Shown one piece after another: positions 9,873-19,830 of a stretch of DNA of 47,659 nucleotides; position 1 is the first letter of the stretch, and each line of letters opens with the position of its first letter. Below the pieces are notes generated by a model. That model searched no databases. It was given only the letters and a program-made list of their open reading frames with translations, and was not told where the DNA came from. The DNA comes from Parachlorella kessleri (lineage: Eukaryota > Chlorophyta > Trebouxiophyceae > Chlorellales > Chlorellaceae), in the NCBI GenBank assembly GCA_001598975.1, contig BBXU01000909.1, forward strand, positions 1 to 47,659, read 5' to 3'. The position numbers and the translations under genes are program-made.

Positions 9873-11903
9873 ATGGCCAAGGAGGAAGCATGGGAGGAAG
9901 GTCGCAGGGAGACGCAGGTGTCAGGTAAGCTTATGACGGATTTGAGATTGGATGAAGACGGGGACCTTGTCATCGAGCGGAGACCAGGAGTAACAGATGT
10001 GACCGACGACTTAGCTTTAAGCGAGGTACACCTCGAGGCTGCCCCTGGCTCCCGTGCTGTGACAACCTTCACCTGTTCTGGTGGGTCTTATCCTAGCGCT
10101 TGTTAAAGTAGTAAGGGTGGCAGGCAGTGCGAACAGAGAGGGGGGGGTGAACTGTACTGACAGGGCTGGATGCAGAAATGTTCTCAAGTCTTGCCTGAAT
10201 TCTGAGCACTAGTTCCCGGCCTAAGGTACGCCTCAAGCACTGCAGCAGGTTCCCACTAATGCCGTGTCCTTGTACGTGTCCCTTGCTGTGTACAAGCCAG
10301 GAACCATCCTCCCAAGGCTGCCACCTCAACTCCCTTACTTCTCTGCAGGCCAGAAGCTGACAGTGCACCACGGCTTGGCCACTCCGCTTTCATTGGTGGG
10401 GTTGCAGGTGCGCCCATAGGCTTATGGTCAGTAGCTCAGCAGATTCACCACATCCAGGAACGCAGTCGTAACGTGCATGACTAATACCAGCTGGGGCTGG
10501 CAGCATCGCTGCATGCACGCCTTGGCCTTTATGAGCGGTCAAGTCTTTGCCTGCGCATTCGCAGGTGTGGAGGGGAGCCCTGCTGCTGGGCGACTACATT
10601 CTACATAACCGGCGCGTCTTCACTGGCTCCACAGTTCTGGAGCTAGGGGCGGGGCCAGGAGTGGCAGGCCTGCTGGCCGCCAGGTTTGCTGAGGAGGTCA
10701 TCCTGACTGGTAAGCGCTGGGTTTGTGTTGGTTGGGCTGGAGGGATGGCGACGCTCTGACGCCCAGTTGCACCTCCAAGGGCCCATGAGGCGAATGTGGG
10801 GCTTTTGCGCTGCTATCAGAGATTACGTCTGGTAAACATATTAAGAAGGCACTGCCGGAACTGCCTTGCTGTCTGCAGATGCAGACCGGCGCACCCTTGA
10901 CAACTGCCAAGCCAACGTCAACTGCAACTCCGGGTCTGCCAGAGTCCGCGTGCGGCGCCTGGATTGGACTCAGCCCCCTGACTGGCTTGCAGCAGGCAAC
11001 GCTGGCGAGCAGCCCACCACCGGCCCGCCTTGCCTTCCCCCAGGCAAGGTAGGCTTGGCGGCAAGGGCGGCAGCAGCTGTGGGAGCTCTCCCTCAGGAAG
11101 GGCAGCAAGGTGCACATGGGCTGCAGAAGGGGGGAGCCATCAGCCCGAAGCCTGCTGCCCAGCCACAGGAGCTGCTGCTAAATCCCTGGAGGGTTGGTTC
11201 TAGTACCGCCCCACCAGTACAGCAGCCTCCACCAGCAGGGCAGGGCTGCTTTGAGTGGCAGGCTGCCGACCTGGCAGTGCTGCCACGGCTGGGCTATATT
11301 CTAGCTGCTGACTGCATCTATGACAACGACCTGACGGAGGCTCTCATGAGGACGGCCGTGCAACTGATGCGGCTGCCCCGGCGGCAGAATAAGCGGCAGC
11401 AGCCAGGGGAGGGCGCAGGAGCTGTTGGAGGTGCTGGGTATGGCAGGTGTCCAGCCGCAGGCAGCAGCAGCGCCCTGGCGCCCTCTGGCACGGTGCTGCT
11501 GGTGGCTCTCGAGAAGCGCATTGCCTTCACTCTCCACGACATGGACGTGCGGGCCCCCGCCTACGACTTTTGGAGGACGCTGTTTGTAGAGGTGGGGGGC
11601 GCAGGGAAGGCGCCCTTGCATGAGAAGGCAGATGCTGGCGAGGGCGCTGGCAGTAGTGACTGTGTCGCCCCGCCTGCCTCCAGTCGCGGCCTCCACTTGA
11701 GTTGTGGGGGAGCCGCGCCGCCGGCAGCTTCAGCAGGGTTGGCGCGTGAGGAGCGGCGGTGGCTGCGGCAGCGGCTTAGGGACGCGCCATTCCCCTTGCT
11801 GGGCCGCAGGGTGGATGTGAGCAGCATTCCGCAGCAGATAGAGGAGTATGAGAGGGGGCAGTACCTGGAGCTGTGGAAGCTATGGCTTGCGGACCTTGAT
11901 TAG
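9873..11903 (+). CDS. METTL22: METTL22-like protein-lysine methyltransferase
   Basis: Class I SAM methyltransferase of the METTL21/22 group; in animals METTL22 methylates lysine on the chromatin protein KIN17. Four exons give 478 residues with all phases agreeing: 9873-10080, 10349-10407, 10565-10709 and 10879-11903. In order one sees the N-terminal LDEDGDL and SEVHLEAAP, then HHGLATPLSLVGLQ|VWRGALLLGDYIL, SAM motif I LELGAGPGVAGLLAARF, ILAADCIYDNDLTEA, VALEKRIAFTLHDMDV, and the C-terminal YERGQYLELWKLWLADLD. Each has a counterpart in human METTL22 in the same order. The last exon is over 1 kb. Two low-complexity inserts, rich in Q, A, G and P, lie between the motifs and make the protein longer than human METTL22. 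The start ATG has G at -3 and +4. Intron 1 holds a sense copy of the dispersed repeat. Substrate is not predictable from sequence. Confidence 0.92.
10115..10212 (+). repeat. Copy of the ~98-bp dispersed repeat (reference copy)
   Basis: It lies in intron 1 of the METTL22-like gene in sense orientation. Blocks in order: GGGTGGCAGGCAGTGCGAAC, GGTGAACTGTACTGACAG, GGCTGGATGCAG, ATGTTCTCAAGTCTTGCCTG and AATTCTGAGCACTAG. I use it as the reference for the other copies. Confidence 0.8.
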
Positions 11904-12164
11904 TTGTCCTCTGTAACGAGCGTGCAATGCCTGCTGAGCGTGCCTTTGAAAAGAGTTGGCATGAATTATGACCGTGGTGAGCTTGTGTTTACATGAGACT
12001 GCAGGGCTGCTAAGGTCATTTCGTCAAGCAGCTGTCTTTAAGAATGGTGCGAGTCAACTGAGGTAGACAACAGGGATGCATAGTCAGTTCAACTTGGTCA
12101 CGTCATCTATCAAGACGCCATGGGTGCACGGGCCAGTGTGTCAATGATACAATTGCATGCCCAA
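11904..12164. other. Convergent 3' region
   Basis: This is 261 bp between two facing stop codons. On the plus strand CTGTAACG (TGTAA at 11912-11916) follows the METTL22 stop. For the minus-strand coiled-coil gene, TTACA near 11991 reads TGTAA. TGTAA is the common green-algal polyadenylation signal. Confidence 0.35.
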
Positions 12165-15100
12165 TCATGCGACCTCATCTAACGCTGAGTCATTGCGCAC
12201 AACTCCCGCTGTCAGGCCAGCAGCCCGCCCCTCGCTGCTCTGCAGCCTCGAGCTGCATGCCCCCGAGGCAGTCCGCCCCCCTCCTGCCTTGCCAGACGAA
12301 GCGCAGGACACCTGCGACACCGCTGGTGCACCAGCTGCTGCCACAGTAGGGCTCTGGCGCCCCGCTGTCGGCTCGCTAGCGACCCAGCTGCCGCTCTGTG
12401 CGCTTTGCCCTCCCTTGGCGCCCGCGCCGCCGCCACGCTGTGCCCAGCCGCCTTGCAGCGTGGTGTGCAGGCCGGTGGCAGCCCCCACAGTGCGCTCCAG
12501 CTCCCCAGCAAGGTCCATCGCTTCCAGGTGAAGGCGCTCCATGCGGTCCTGGGCCGCGGCAAACTCGTGGCGCAGGGCTGACAGCCCAGCCGTGCCGCAC
12601 TCTGCAGCTAGCTAGCACCGTGAGAACAGGGATGCTCAGAGGCAGGCAAGCCCCCGAGCGTAGCTGCACTGGGCCCTGGCAGTGCGGTTCACCCCTGCCT
12701 CTCCGCTGCTCACATTGCCAGCCACCATCAACAACTAAAGTGCCTGGTAGGACACCAACACCAGGGCTGGGCACATTGGCTGCAGCCGGCCAGTGCATCC
12801 TTGAAGGTGACGAGCAGTTTGTACAGTTAAACAATTGAGACTCCTACGTCACGTGCATTCAATCATAAATGAGACATCTGACCCAGGCACTCCAGCATGC
12901 CGCCTGGGGCTTTGACCCACACAGCAGGGTCATGACCAGCAGTCTCACAGGTGGTGGGCATACACAGCGCAGAGCATGACAGGGCAAGGGATACAGCAGC
13001 GCAGCAACACCCCATGCCCTGCTATCTGCCCTCTAGCTGCACAGGCATCCCCTCCTCCCAGCCCAATCCCCCGCCCCACTGCCGTCCGTTCTGTAGCTCA
13101 ATTCCCTGCCCAACGCCCGCTTGAAATAGCCTTCAGCACTACCTCATACTCCTGGAGACTAAAAATACGATCTTGCCCATTCCCACCTTGGTTGTGTCCC
13201 AGCAGCTGGACCTCCTTGCGGAGTCGCTTGACGTACGCGCGGTACTCATCCATTTTGGCAGCCAGCTGCTGCTGCGAGCCTGTGCAGCCCTGCTGCAGGG
13301 CCGCCACCTGGCCTGACAGCTCCTCCAGCTGCTGCCTGGAGGAGCGCCGCCACTCCAGGGCAGCCTCCTGCGGCGACAGCACAGTAGCACAAGTGGATGC
13401 TGCCCCCGCTTGTGCTCTCGTGGAGCGACTGCTGGCCCAGGGGGGTTGAAAGTGCACCTTGGTTGCTGTCTGTACGTTCTGATGAAAGACTGGGTTGAAA
13501 TCTGGACACGGTATTGGACCAGAACTTAAGCCAGCCCCAGAGCATGATTGCACCTAGGCCCGCCAGTCCAATACACCCCTACCTCGCCTCACTTCGCACA
13601 GTGCCTGCCACCATCCACAAACACTACACCGAAATAAGGTATCCCTCCAATGCCAGGCCCAGGTGAACTACCACGGATCACACTATGTGCCACCATCAAT
13701 TAATGTCTGTCCAGCATGCCCGGCCAACTCTTGTTGGCATTGCCTGCCACCTTCACCGAACACCCAGGTTTAGATCCCAACCACCAAGAATAATGCAACT
13801 TCCTAGGGGACTGGGGTGCTGGGGCAATGCTGTGGGTTAGGGCTACCTAACTCTGCATGGGAGGATCCTGATGCAGTCCACCCCTATATAACCACCTGCC
13901 ACCCATACCAAGTAAAGCCCTTGTAGGTTTGCCAGCCCATTCAGACTCCCCAAGCTATTCCCAGATGCCACGTGGGGGGGGGGGGGGGTCAAGCAGTGGG
14001 CAGAGGCGTGCTGCTCAGTACTTGCCTTGGCTTCCCTGGCTGCGCCGCTGGCGCTCTCCCCAGCTGCCTCCAGCCCCTTCAACCGCTTGTCAAGCTCGCC
14101 AACCTGGCGTTGCCACTCTCTCCGCCACTGCTCCAGCGCTTTTTCGTGCTGCTCGCCTCCCTGCTGCTGTGCCCCTGACCCAGCTGGCGCCTGCCCCTGC
14201 TGCTGCTGCTGGAGCTCGCCTGCCTGCTGCAGCGCTGCTTGTGCCATGCTCTGTGCCTGCTCCGCTGCGCTCTGCACCTGGTCAACCGCAGCTGCTAGCA
14301 CCGTCATGCTGCGCTCTGCTGCACGACACGAGCGCTGCGCATCCTCTGCGAGCGCCCCGGCATGCTGGGTGGCAGCCTCGCAGCTGCCCCGCTGCTCTGC
14401 CAGCTCCTCAGAGAGCGCAGCAAGTCTGGCACCGTGCTGCTCTGCATGCTGTGCCAGGCTGGCCTGGAGCTCAGCACGCAGTGCGTCCCAGGCCGTGGCC
14501 ATGCTGCCCTGCGCGCTGTGCTCTGCCACGGACTGCTCGCAGGCATCCACCCGCCTACCCAGCGTGTGCGCCTCCTCACGGGTGGCCTGCAAGGGTGGCG
14601 CAGTCGTGGTCATGATACATTACCATGATGGACTAACACAAACACATTGCGCACTGTGTGGTCTTGTGCTGGTGCCCTCCCAGCAGCCTCAGGCTGCCCA
14701 TCATCAAGTTCCACATCCCATGCTGAAAGTAGAGGACAGCATTCCGCTTGACCAAGAAACAGGCTGGGCCACCTGGGGTTTACTTTCCCCATATGCCCCT
14801 GCTACTGGTGCAAGGTGGATCAGTTCACCCCTAGTGGCCTTCCATGTCAGAACTCAGGCAAGACGCAGAGCATACTTGCAGCCAAACCTCTCGTAGTTCA
14901 CACCTAGCTCTCCATTCAGTCTACCTGCCACCTCTTCCTGGTTGTTAGTCCAGGAGTCTGTTCAGAAATACCAGAACCTCACCCCCTTCCCTGACCCTCA
15001 AGGCTAGTGCCCAAGGGTGGTCTCCCCCCCCTCCCTCCAGCACCTGCACATGGCCCTGCCAGTCGCGCTCACACCGCTCCAGCCGTTCACATAGGCTGTC

Positions 15101-16825
15101 CACCCGCGCAGCTGCCTCTCCAGCCCCGCTCAGCGCCGCTGCTGCCTGCTCCGCTGCAACCTCCGCCGCAGGCAGCCCCTCCAAGCAGCGTGCCAGCCGG
15201 GCATCGACGTCCTCCCGCCAGCGGGCCAGCTGCTGTGCGCGCTCCCCGCTGTCATGCTCGGCCGCGCTGTGCTCCAAGGCGGCCAGCTGCTGCGCCTGTT
15301 CTGCCAGCTGGCCTGCCAGGTCAGCCAAGTCGTCGCCCTGGCGCTGGCTGGCTGCCTGGAGGGAGCCTGCCTGCTGCTCCACCCATTCCCGCTGGGCTGC
15401 CAGGCTCTCTTGGACCAGCTTGGCAGCCTCACTTTGCTCATGCTGCCGCTGCAATAAGGATGGCCATTGCACTGTGAGCTCTGGGCCGTAAGAGAGACTA
15501 TTCCTACATGTGGACTTGGCAGGTTTGCAAAACATCACCGCTCACAGGAAACCAATGCCTTTCAAACAAAGCAGTTCGCTATGTTATTGACATCAATCCC
15601 ACCCTTCTTGCGTTTTCAGTGGCCTGGCAGAGCCTTCCGTGAAGCACACCTCAGCTCTGCCGCTGATGGCCTCATCAAGCGCCTGCTGCACGGCATCAAA
15701 CTGGTCGGCCACGCTGGAAATAACCTGCACAGCAGCCACCTGAATGACAGTGTTAAACAAGTCAGCCTTCAGTCGCTGATATCCTCTCTCTCTCTACAGG
15801 AGGCAACACGGCAGTGCCAGTTGCACTGAACTGTTAGGTTGCTAGCAGGCAGTCCACTTCATATCTCCTCTCTGTCCGCATTGCTTGCCACCCGTGGGAA
15901 AAATTGATTCCCCAGGGGTGTCCCAGAAGGGTCACAAGGTCGCTGCCTGTTGTCCCACATGCAGGCACAGCCCAGCCGCGTGCCTGGCTCAGTGTTGTGC
16001 TGAAGAACTCCCTCATAGCCCCCAGGGCCGTCTCCTGCTCCTGCGCCACTGCCGCCAGGCGCTGCTCCAGGGCAGCTGCCAGGGTCTCGTAGCGAGCCTC
16101 GGCTGCCGCCTGCCGCTGCTCCAGGCTCAGCAGCTGGCCGGCCTGCTGGACCTTGGCATCCTGAAGGCACCCAGCAGCATGGCAAGGCTGTGGTTGCCAG
16201 ACGGGGCTTTGGCTCAGGGACCCCTTTGAACGCAATATCAAGACGCAAGAGAGGCCGCAGGTGCTGGATCCAAACGTTTAAGCGACTCTTCTAGTTGCGG
16301 GATCGACAGTAGCTGCCATCTGGGGCTGGAGCCACTCGTCCACCAACACATACCTCCTGCTCTCGGGAGAGCATCGCTACTTGCTTAGCCAGCCGATCCA
16401 AGGAAGTGTGGGCGGAGCGCAGCTCGGCCCTTACATCTACTTCCTGCGTTACTAATATAACTTCATTCTGCATTTAGCCCTACCAGTCCAGTCCAGTCCA
16501 GCCCAGCTCTACTCCCTGTTTGCACTACCTGCCACCCATGCTAATAACAACTTACTGCTCAGCTTTCTCTGCATTACAAGACTGCAAAGTGGCCGCTTCT
16601 ACTGCGGTGTTGAGCATCGGTACGTACCTTGAGTGGCCATAAGGCTTGTTTCTCTGCTTGTACTGTGGACTCCAAAGCTTGGAGCCGCTCTGCCAGGTCT
16701 ATTACGGATACCCCCTGCTGCCTGATGGTCAGGTGCTGCTCGCCCAGCTGGTCTATGAGACGATCCAGGCGTGACAGCCGCAGCGCGTCCGGGGAAGGGG
16801 AAGTAACTGGGCGAAGGGACGTCAT
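12165..16825 (-). CDS. Large coiled-coil protein of unknown function
   Basis: I do not recognise the family. Eight exons in strictly consistent phase give 707 residues: 16628-16825, 16354-16443, 15984-16160, 15650-15724, 15044-15448, 14026-14586, 13187-13367 and 12165-12601. Six of the seven introns are phase 0. Nearly the whole chain from residue 20 to about 600 is Gln/Ala/Glu/Arg/Leu-rich heptad sequence predicted to be a coiled coil, for example LDRLIDQLGEQHLTIRQQG, LEQRLAAVAQEQETALGAM and ELDKRLKGLEAAGESA. A glutamine-rich break (QQQQQGQAPAGSGAQQQGGE) interrupts exon 6. The tail after residue 620 is disordered, rich in G, S and A, without coils. No kinase, motor or membrane segment is present. 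The exon 14026 ends at a GC donor (AAG|GCAAGT), and the one at 15984 probably does too (CAG|GCACGC). A structural role at cytoskeleton, centriole or membrane tether is a guess from shape only. Confidence 0.8.
12631..12728 (-). repeat. Copy of the ~98-bp dispersed repeat
   Basis: In the last intron of the coiled-coil gene, sense to it. On the minus strand: GGTGGCTGGCAATGTGAGCA, GGGGTGAACCGCACTGCCAG and GGGGCTTGCCTGCCTCTGAG. It is a full-length copy by comparison with 10115-10212. Confidence 0.75.
13519..13612 (-). repeat. Copy of the ~95-bp dispersed repeat
   Basis: In the intron between exons 13187-13367 and 14026-14586 of the coiled-coil gene, sense to it. On the minus strand it opens GGTGGCAGGCACTGTGCGAA and passes through GGGGTGTATTGGACTGG to ATGCTCTGGGGCTGGCTTA. 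Confidence 0.7.
13637..13751 (-). repeat. Two partial copies of the dispersed repeat, head to tail
   Basis: On the minus strand one begins GGTGGCAGGCAATGCCAACA (from 13751). A second begins GGTGGCACATAGTGTGATCC (from 13694). Both are sense to the coiled-coil gene and share its large intron with the copies at 13519 and 13850. Confidence 0.6.
13850..13904 (-). repeat. Partial copy of the dispersed repeat
   Basis: On the minus strand GGTGGCAGGTGGTTATATAG is followed by GGGGTGGACTGCATCAGG. It is diverged or truncated and sense to the coiled-coil gene. A G/C homopolymer (about 13974-13988) lies nearby in the same intron. Confidence 0.55.
14843..14932 (-). repeat. Copy of the ~90-bp dispersed repeat
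   Basis: In the intron between exons 14026-14586 and 15044-15448, sense to the gene. Minus-strand blocks: GGTGGCAGGTAGACTGAATG, GTGTGAACTACGAGAGG, TATGCTCTGCGTCTTGCCTG and AGTTCTGACATGG. The 3' half matches the METTL22 intron copy closely. Confidence 0.7.
15846..15893 (-). repeat. Partial copy of the dispersed repeat
   Basis: On the minus strand GGTGGCAAGCAATGCGGACA is followed by GAGGAGATATGAAGTGGACTG. It lies in the intron between exons 15650-15724 and 15984-16160, sense to the coiled-coil gene. Confidence 0.6.
16474..16541 (-). repeat. Partial copy of the dispersed repeat with GGACT reiteration
   Basis: In intron 1 of the coiled-coil gene, sense to it. On the minus strand it reads GCATGGGTGGCAGGTAGTGC, then AAACAGGGAGTAGAG, and ends in a short tandem run of GGACT units. 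Its flank (TTAGCATGGGTGGCAGG) is shared with the copy at 19201. Confidence 0.7.
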
Positions 16826-17672
16826 GCAGGCAGGGTTCAGCTCAGAATAAGCCGTCCTACAGGCTGTCTGGCAAAGCCATCAGACACTGAGACAGTAACA
16901 ACGTCGTTGGGGGCGCTGTGGGCGACTCCATGGAGCTCCAAGATTGAACGCAGCACACACAGCAGAGCGCCGAAAACAGTGATCTGCTGGAGGAGGCTGG
17001 TTAAATCGCTGATTGCGGCAGGTAGTGCAATCTACGGGTTTAGCTGAGCTGGTCTTGAGAAGCGGCGTGCAAGGGATGCCCTGGAACGCTCTCAGCAGTA
17101 GCTCTCGCAGGGTTCATTTCGTCAACTTTACACAACATCACATCGGAACTGTGCACAACAGAACCATTCAAGGTTGGGCAGTGGCTAATCTGAGTATCAC
17201 ATCTCAAATCTGCCAGGGAAAAAAAACTCTGCTGTACCGATGTGCAATGCAACCTTCCAACCAGCCTATCCGATACCAACATAGAAGCAAGGCAGCCCAC
17301 ATCTCAGCAGAAGGGTCAGATCACAAATATATGCTAGCCGTCCTGACATGCCCGCGTTCCAACAGGGGAAAGAAAAGAATACCGCAATTGTCAAGGCAAG
17401 CGTGGGCGGCAGACGCCCAAGCCCAAATGTCAACTCATACAGGACAACTTCACCCTAACCACACTACTGCAGGAACTCTTGCAGAACGCACTCGTGCACT
17501 AAAGAATCTCATGGCGCTGGGGGGTTCAATTTTTCCAGAAGACCAGTTTCCAGAAGGTGACGTGTTCAACACAAGGACACTCGGCTTGGCCAAGCAGCCT
17601 GCTTATGGCTGCACAGCTACCGCCCTGCCGACAAAGCAAGCGCCTCCACTTGCCATGCTGCAGCGCTCCCTA
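16826..17672. other. Intergenic region, no gene supported
   Basis: It holds the 5' flank of the coiled-coil gene and the probable 3' UTR of the response-regulator gene, both on the minus strand. A 286-codon open frame on the plus strand (17013-17873) runs antisense into the response-regulator exon and has no domain or compositional sign of coding. Confidence 0.45.
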
Positions 17673-18822
17673 CTACCTCTCTGCTGGCTGACTGGGAGGC
17701 CCTGGCAAGGCGCTGGCATAGAAGCTGGAGTTCCGCACGGCGTCCCATCCGCTGCTAGTCCCAAGGTACTGCACGAAACTGCCACTGCTCCTGCTGCCCT
17801 GCAGACTGCGACCCGGGAGGGCGGCCTGGGAGCTGAACACTTCCATGCTGCTCCTGCAGCTGGTACATATTGACGGCGGCGGTGCAGGGGGGGCTTCGCC
17901 TATCACATAGCGCGACAGCAGGCGCTGCGTCCGAGGCCTGTCAAGCGGTTTCACCTGTTTGCAAACATTCATGCCAGAGTTTCAATCACCAATTGTTCAC
18001 GTCCCATGTCCTATCGCGAGTGTGCCATCGGGCGGCTCAATAGCTGATAACAGCAGCAGACCGGTACCAGAAAATCTCCTTACTATCCTCCCGCTATCAT
18101 TCAGAGCAACCCATATATTGCAAGCACCCCGCCGCACCCCCTCCCCAAACCCGGTTTGCAGTGTGCAGCAGCGTAATGCACGAGGCAACAGCCGTAGTTA
18201 CAAGCCGGCAGCAGCGACACAGAGCAGTGACTCTCACCACCATGGCGCTGAAGCCTATCTCGATGCAGCGGGCCCATCCAGGAGAGCCCAGTGACACATC
18301 CTCCGAAGTGTAGGCCACTATGGGGACTTGCACCATGCCATGCTCCTCTTCGAAGCTCCGCATCTTTGTGACAGTGGCCCACCCGTCAAGGACAGGCATG
18401 GCCAGGTCCAAGAAAACCAAAGCTATGGACTGACGGTGCCGCAGGAAGAGTTCCAAACCCTCCTGCCCGTCCTTCGCTTGTAGCACATTGTAGTTGAGCT
18501 GCAAGTGGCAGAGCCATTCCTTTTTTTAGTTAAATGGTCCCTGCCCACGGAGCTGTCAGGGCACGCAAGTGGGAAACTCTCTTCCAGCACTCCACTACAA
18601 AAGCGAAGGCAACCGGGCCACACACCGTCTGAAGCAGCCTGCTGAGGGTAAGTATGTTAATGAACTGGTCGTCAACCTGCAACGCCAGCAATGTTCTTCG
18701 AGCTGGGACAAGTGTGTTGCAGTTTCCCAGGAAGGACATTTGTCTCGCCTGCTGTAACCCGACAGCTGCAAGCGCCTAAACCGTGCAACAGACGCCTGTT
18801 GCCTTACCACCAAAATAGACAT
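17673..18822 (-). CDS. Single-domain response regulator (CheY-like receiver)
   Basis: Four exons give 202 residues in consistent phase: 18808-18822, 18626-18676, 18238-18498 and 17673-17954. The receiver fold is complete. MSILVVDDQFINI carries the acidic pair, FLDLAMPVLDG carries the phosphoacceptor Asp, AYTSED carries the conserved Thr, and the Lys is in VVKPLDRP, followed by a last helix (RTQRLLSRYVIG). After residue 132 comes a tail of about 70 residues rich in Ser, Gly and Pro, with no output domain. The protein is therefore probably a phosphotransfer intermediate or docking regulator for a hybrid histidine kinase; this is inference. The first exon is only 15 nt if MSILV is the start. The same frame remains open to an ATG at 18870, so a 16-residue extension is possible. 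No kinase is encoded nearby. Confidence 0.85.
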
Positions 18823-19830
18823 GGGCTCGGAAGTGCGACAAGTCCAGCCTGCTCGACTGCACGTTAACATACGTGAACCTGAGGCCCCGCCGGCTGCAAG
18901 TTAAGCAAGGAAGACACTTCGAGAGGAAATACACGCCGGGTCGAGCCTGCGCATCCTCAGCCCAAGTTTTCGTCAGGTTACCCGCCAAGATTCTGTTCTG
19001 TTGGCTCATGCTTTGGCACGCACGCACTTTAGGCGCCATCCCAGCACCGTCTCGTGCCTCTTCCATGGTTAGCTGAGCCAGTGTGCCGTCTTACCTTGAG
19101 TTTACTGCTGTAAGAGTTTCGCAAAGGTATGGCTTGGCTTAAGGTCTGATTGACATGTTGTCAGAAGTTTGCCTGCCAGTCCTGAACACTAATTAGCATG
19201 GGTGGCAGGTAGTGCGAACAGGGAGTAGAGGTGTGCTGGACTGGACTGACTTATGGCAGGTGTGAGGCTGCCAGGCGACAAGGCTGTTTGATAAAGGAAG
19301 TAAGCCTACTGTGTGGAGGTATGCGAAGGTAAGGCTGGTTGCACTGCAGGGACCGGAAGGGCTTTCTGAGTCTTTGAAACCCTTCAGTGGCAGTAGGGAA
19401 ACTACGTGTGCCTTAGGGTCCGGCACATAAGTGTAGTAGAAGCTCCGCCAAGGGGATAAACTGAGCATGAAGAAGAATCCTAGCACCAGCCTCCACTGAC
19501 TCGTTTAGAGGGCAGTGCACATGGGGAAGCAACTGAAATTTCGGCTTACATGAGCTGACCATATTGCACATCAGCACTCAGGTGACCAACCCGAAGTACA
19601 ATTCGCTGCAAGCACGCTAAAGCATGTAGTACTTAGCACAGAGCCATTGACGTCGCAAGGCTCAAGTCAAGCGTGAGCGCAGGACTGTCTACTTGGAATG
19701 GCAGCAGGCTGCAAAAGCACTGTGCAACAATAGCATGCAAGCTCGCTCGCTATATTATAGAGGTACTCCAACACTCAACAAACGATTTGATGTTCCAATG
19801 AAATCTGCGCAATGTGGGCGGCCGCCCTTT
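18823..19830. other. Intergenic region with a dispersed-repeat copy
   Basis: This is upstream of the response regulator and downstream of the first DUF506 gene. TTACA at 19546-19550 reads TGTAA on the minus strand, about 280 bp past the DUF506 stop. It contains the repeat copy at 19201-19260 and, just before it, the tail of another. No exon-like segment was found. Confidence 0.45.
19167..19260 (+). repeat. Dispersed repeat: tail of one copy followed by the head of a second
   Basis: TTTGCCTG and CTGAACACTAA (19168-19192) resemble the 3' end of the reference copy. From 19201 a new head reads GGTGGCAGGTAGTGCGAACA, then GGGAGTAGAGGTGTGCTGGA. The arrangement suggests a head-to-tail dimer with a linker of about 10 bp. 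Confidence 0.6.

Noticed and set aside
13519..13904. CRISPR-like array in the large intron
   Set aside because: The repeats are diverged, unevenly spaced, longer than CRISPR repeats and lie in a eukaryotic intron.
12602..16627. Repeat copies as introner elements that created these introns
   Set aside because: Copies do not begin or end at the splice sites; they sit 30-100 bp inside, and some lie in intergenic DNA. Intron creation by the element is therefore not shown.
17013..17873. A 286-codon open frame on the plus strand
   Set aside because: It is antisense to the last exon and 3' flank of the response regulator, has no recognisable motif, and its composition looks like translated non-coding DNA.
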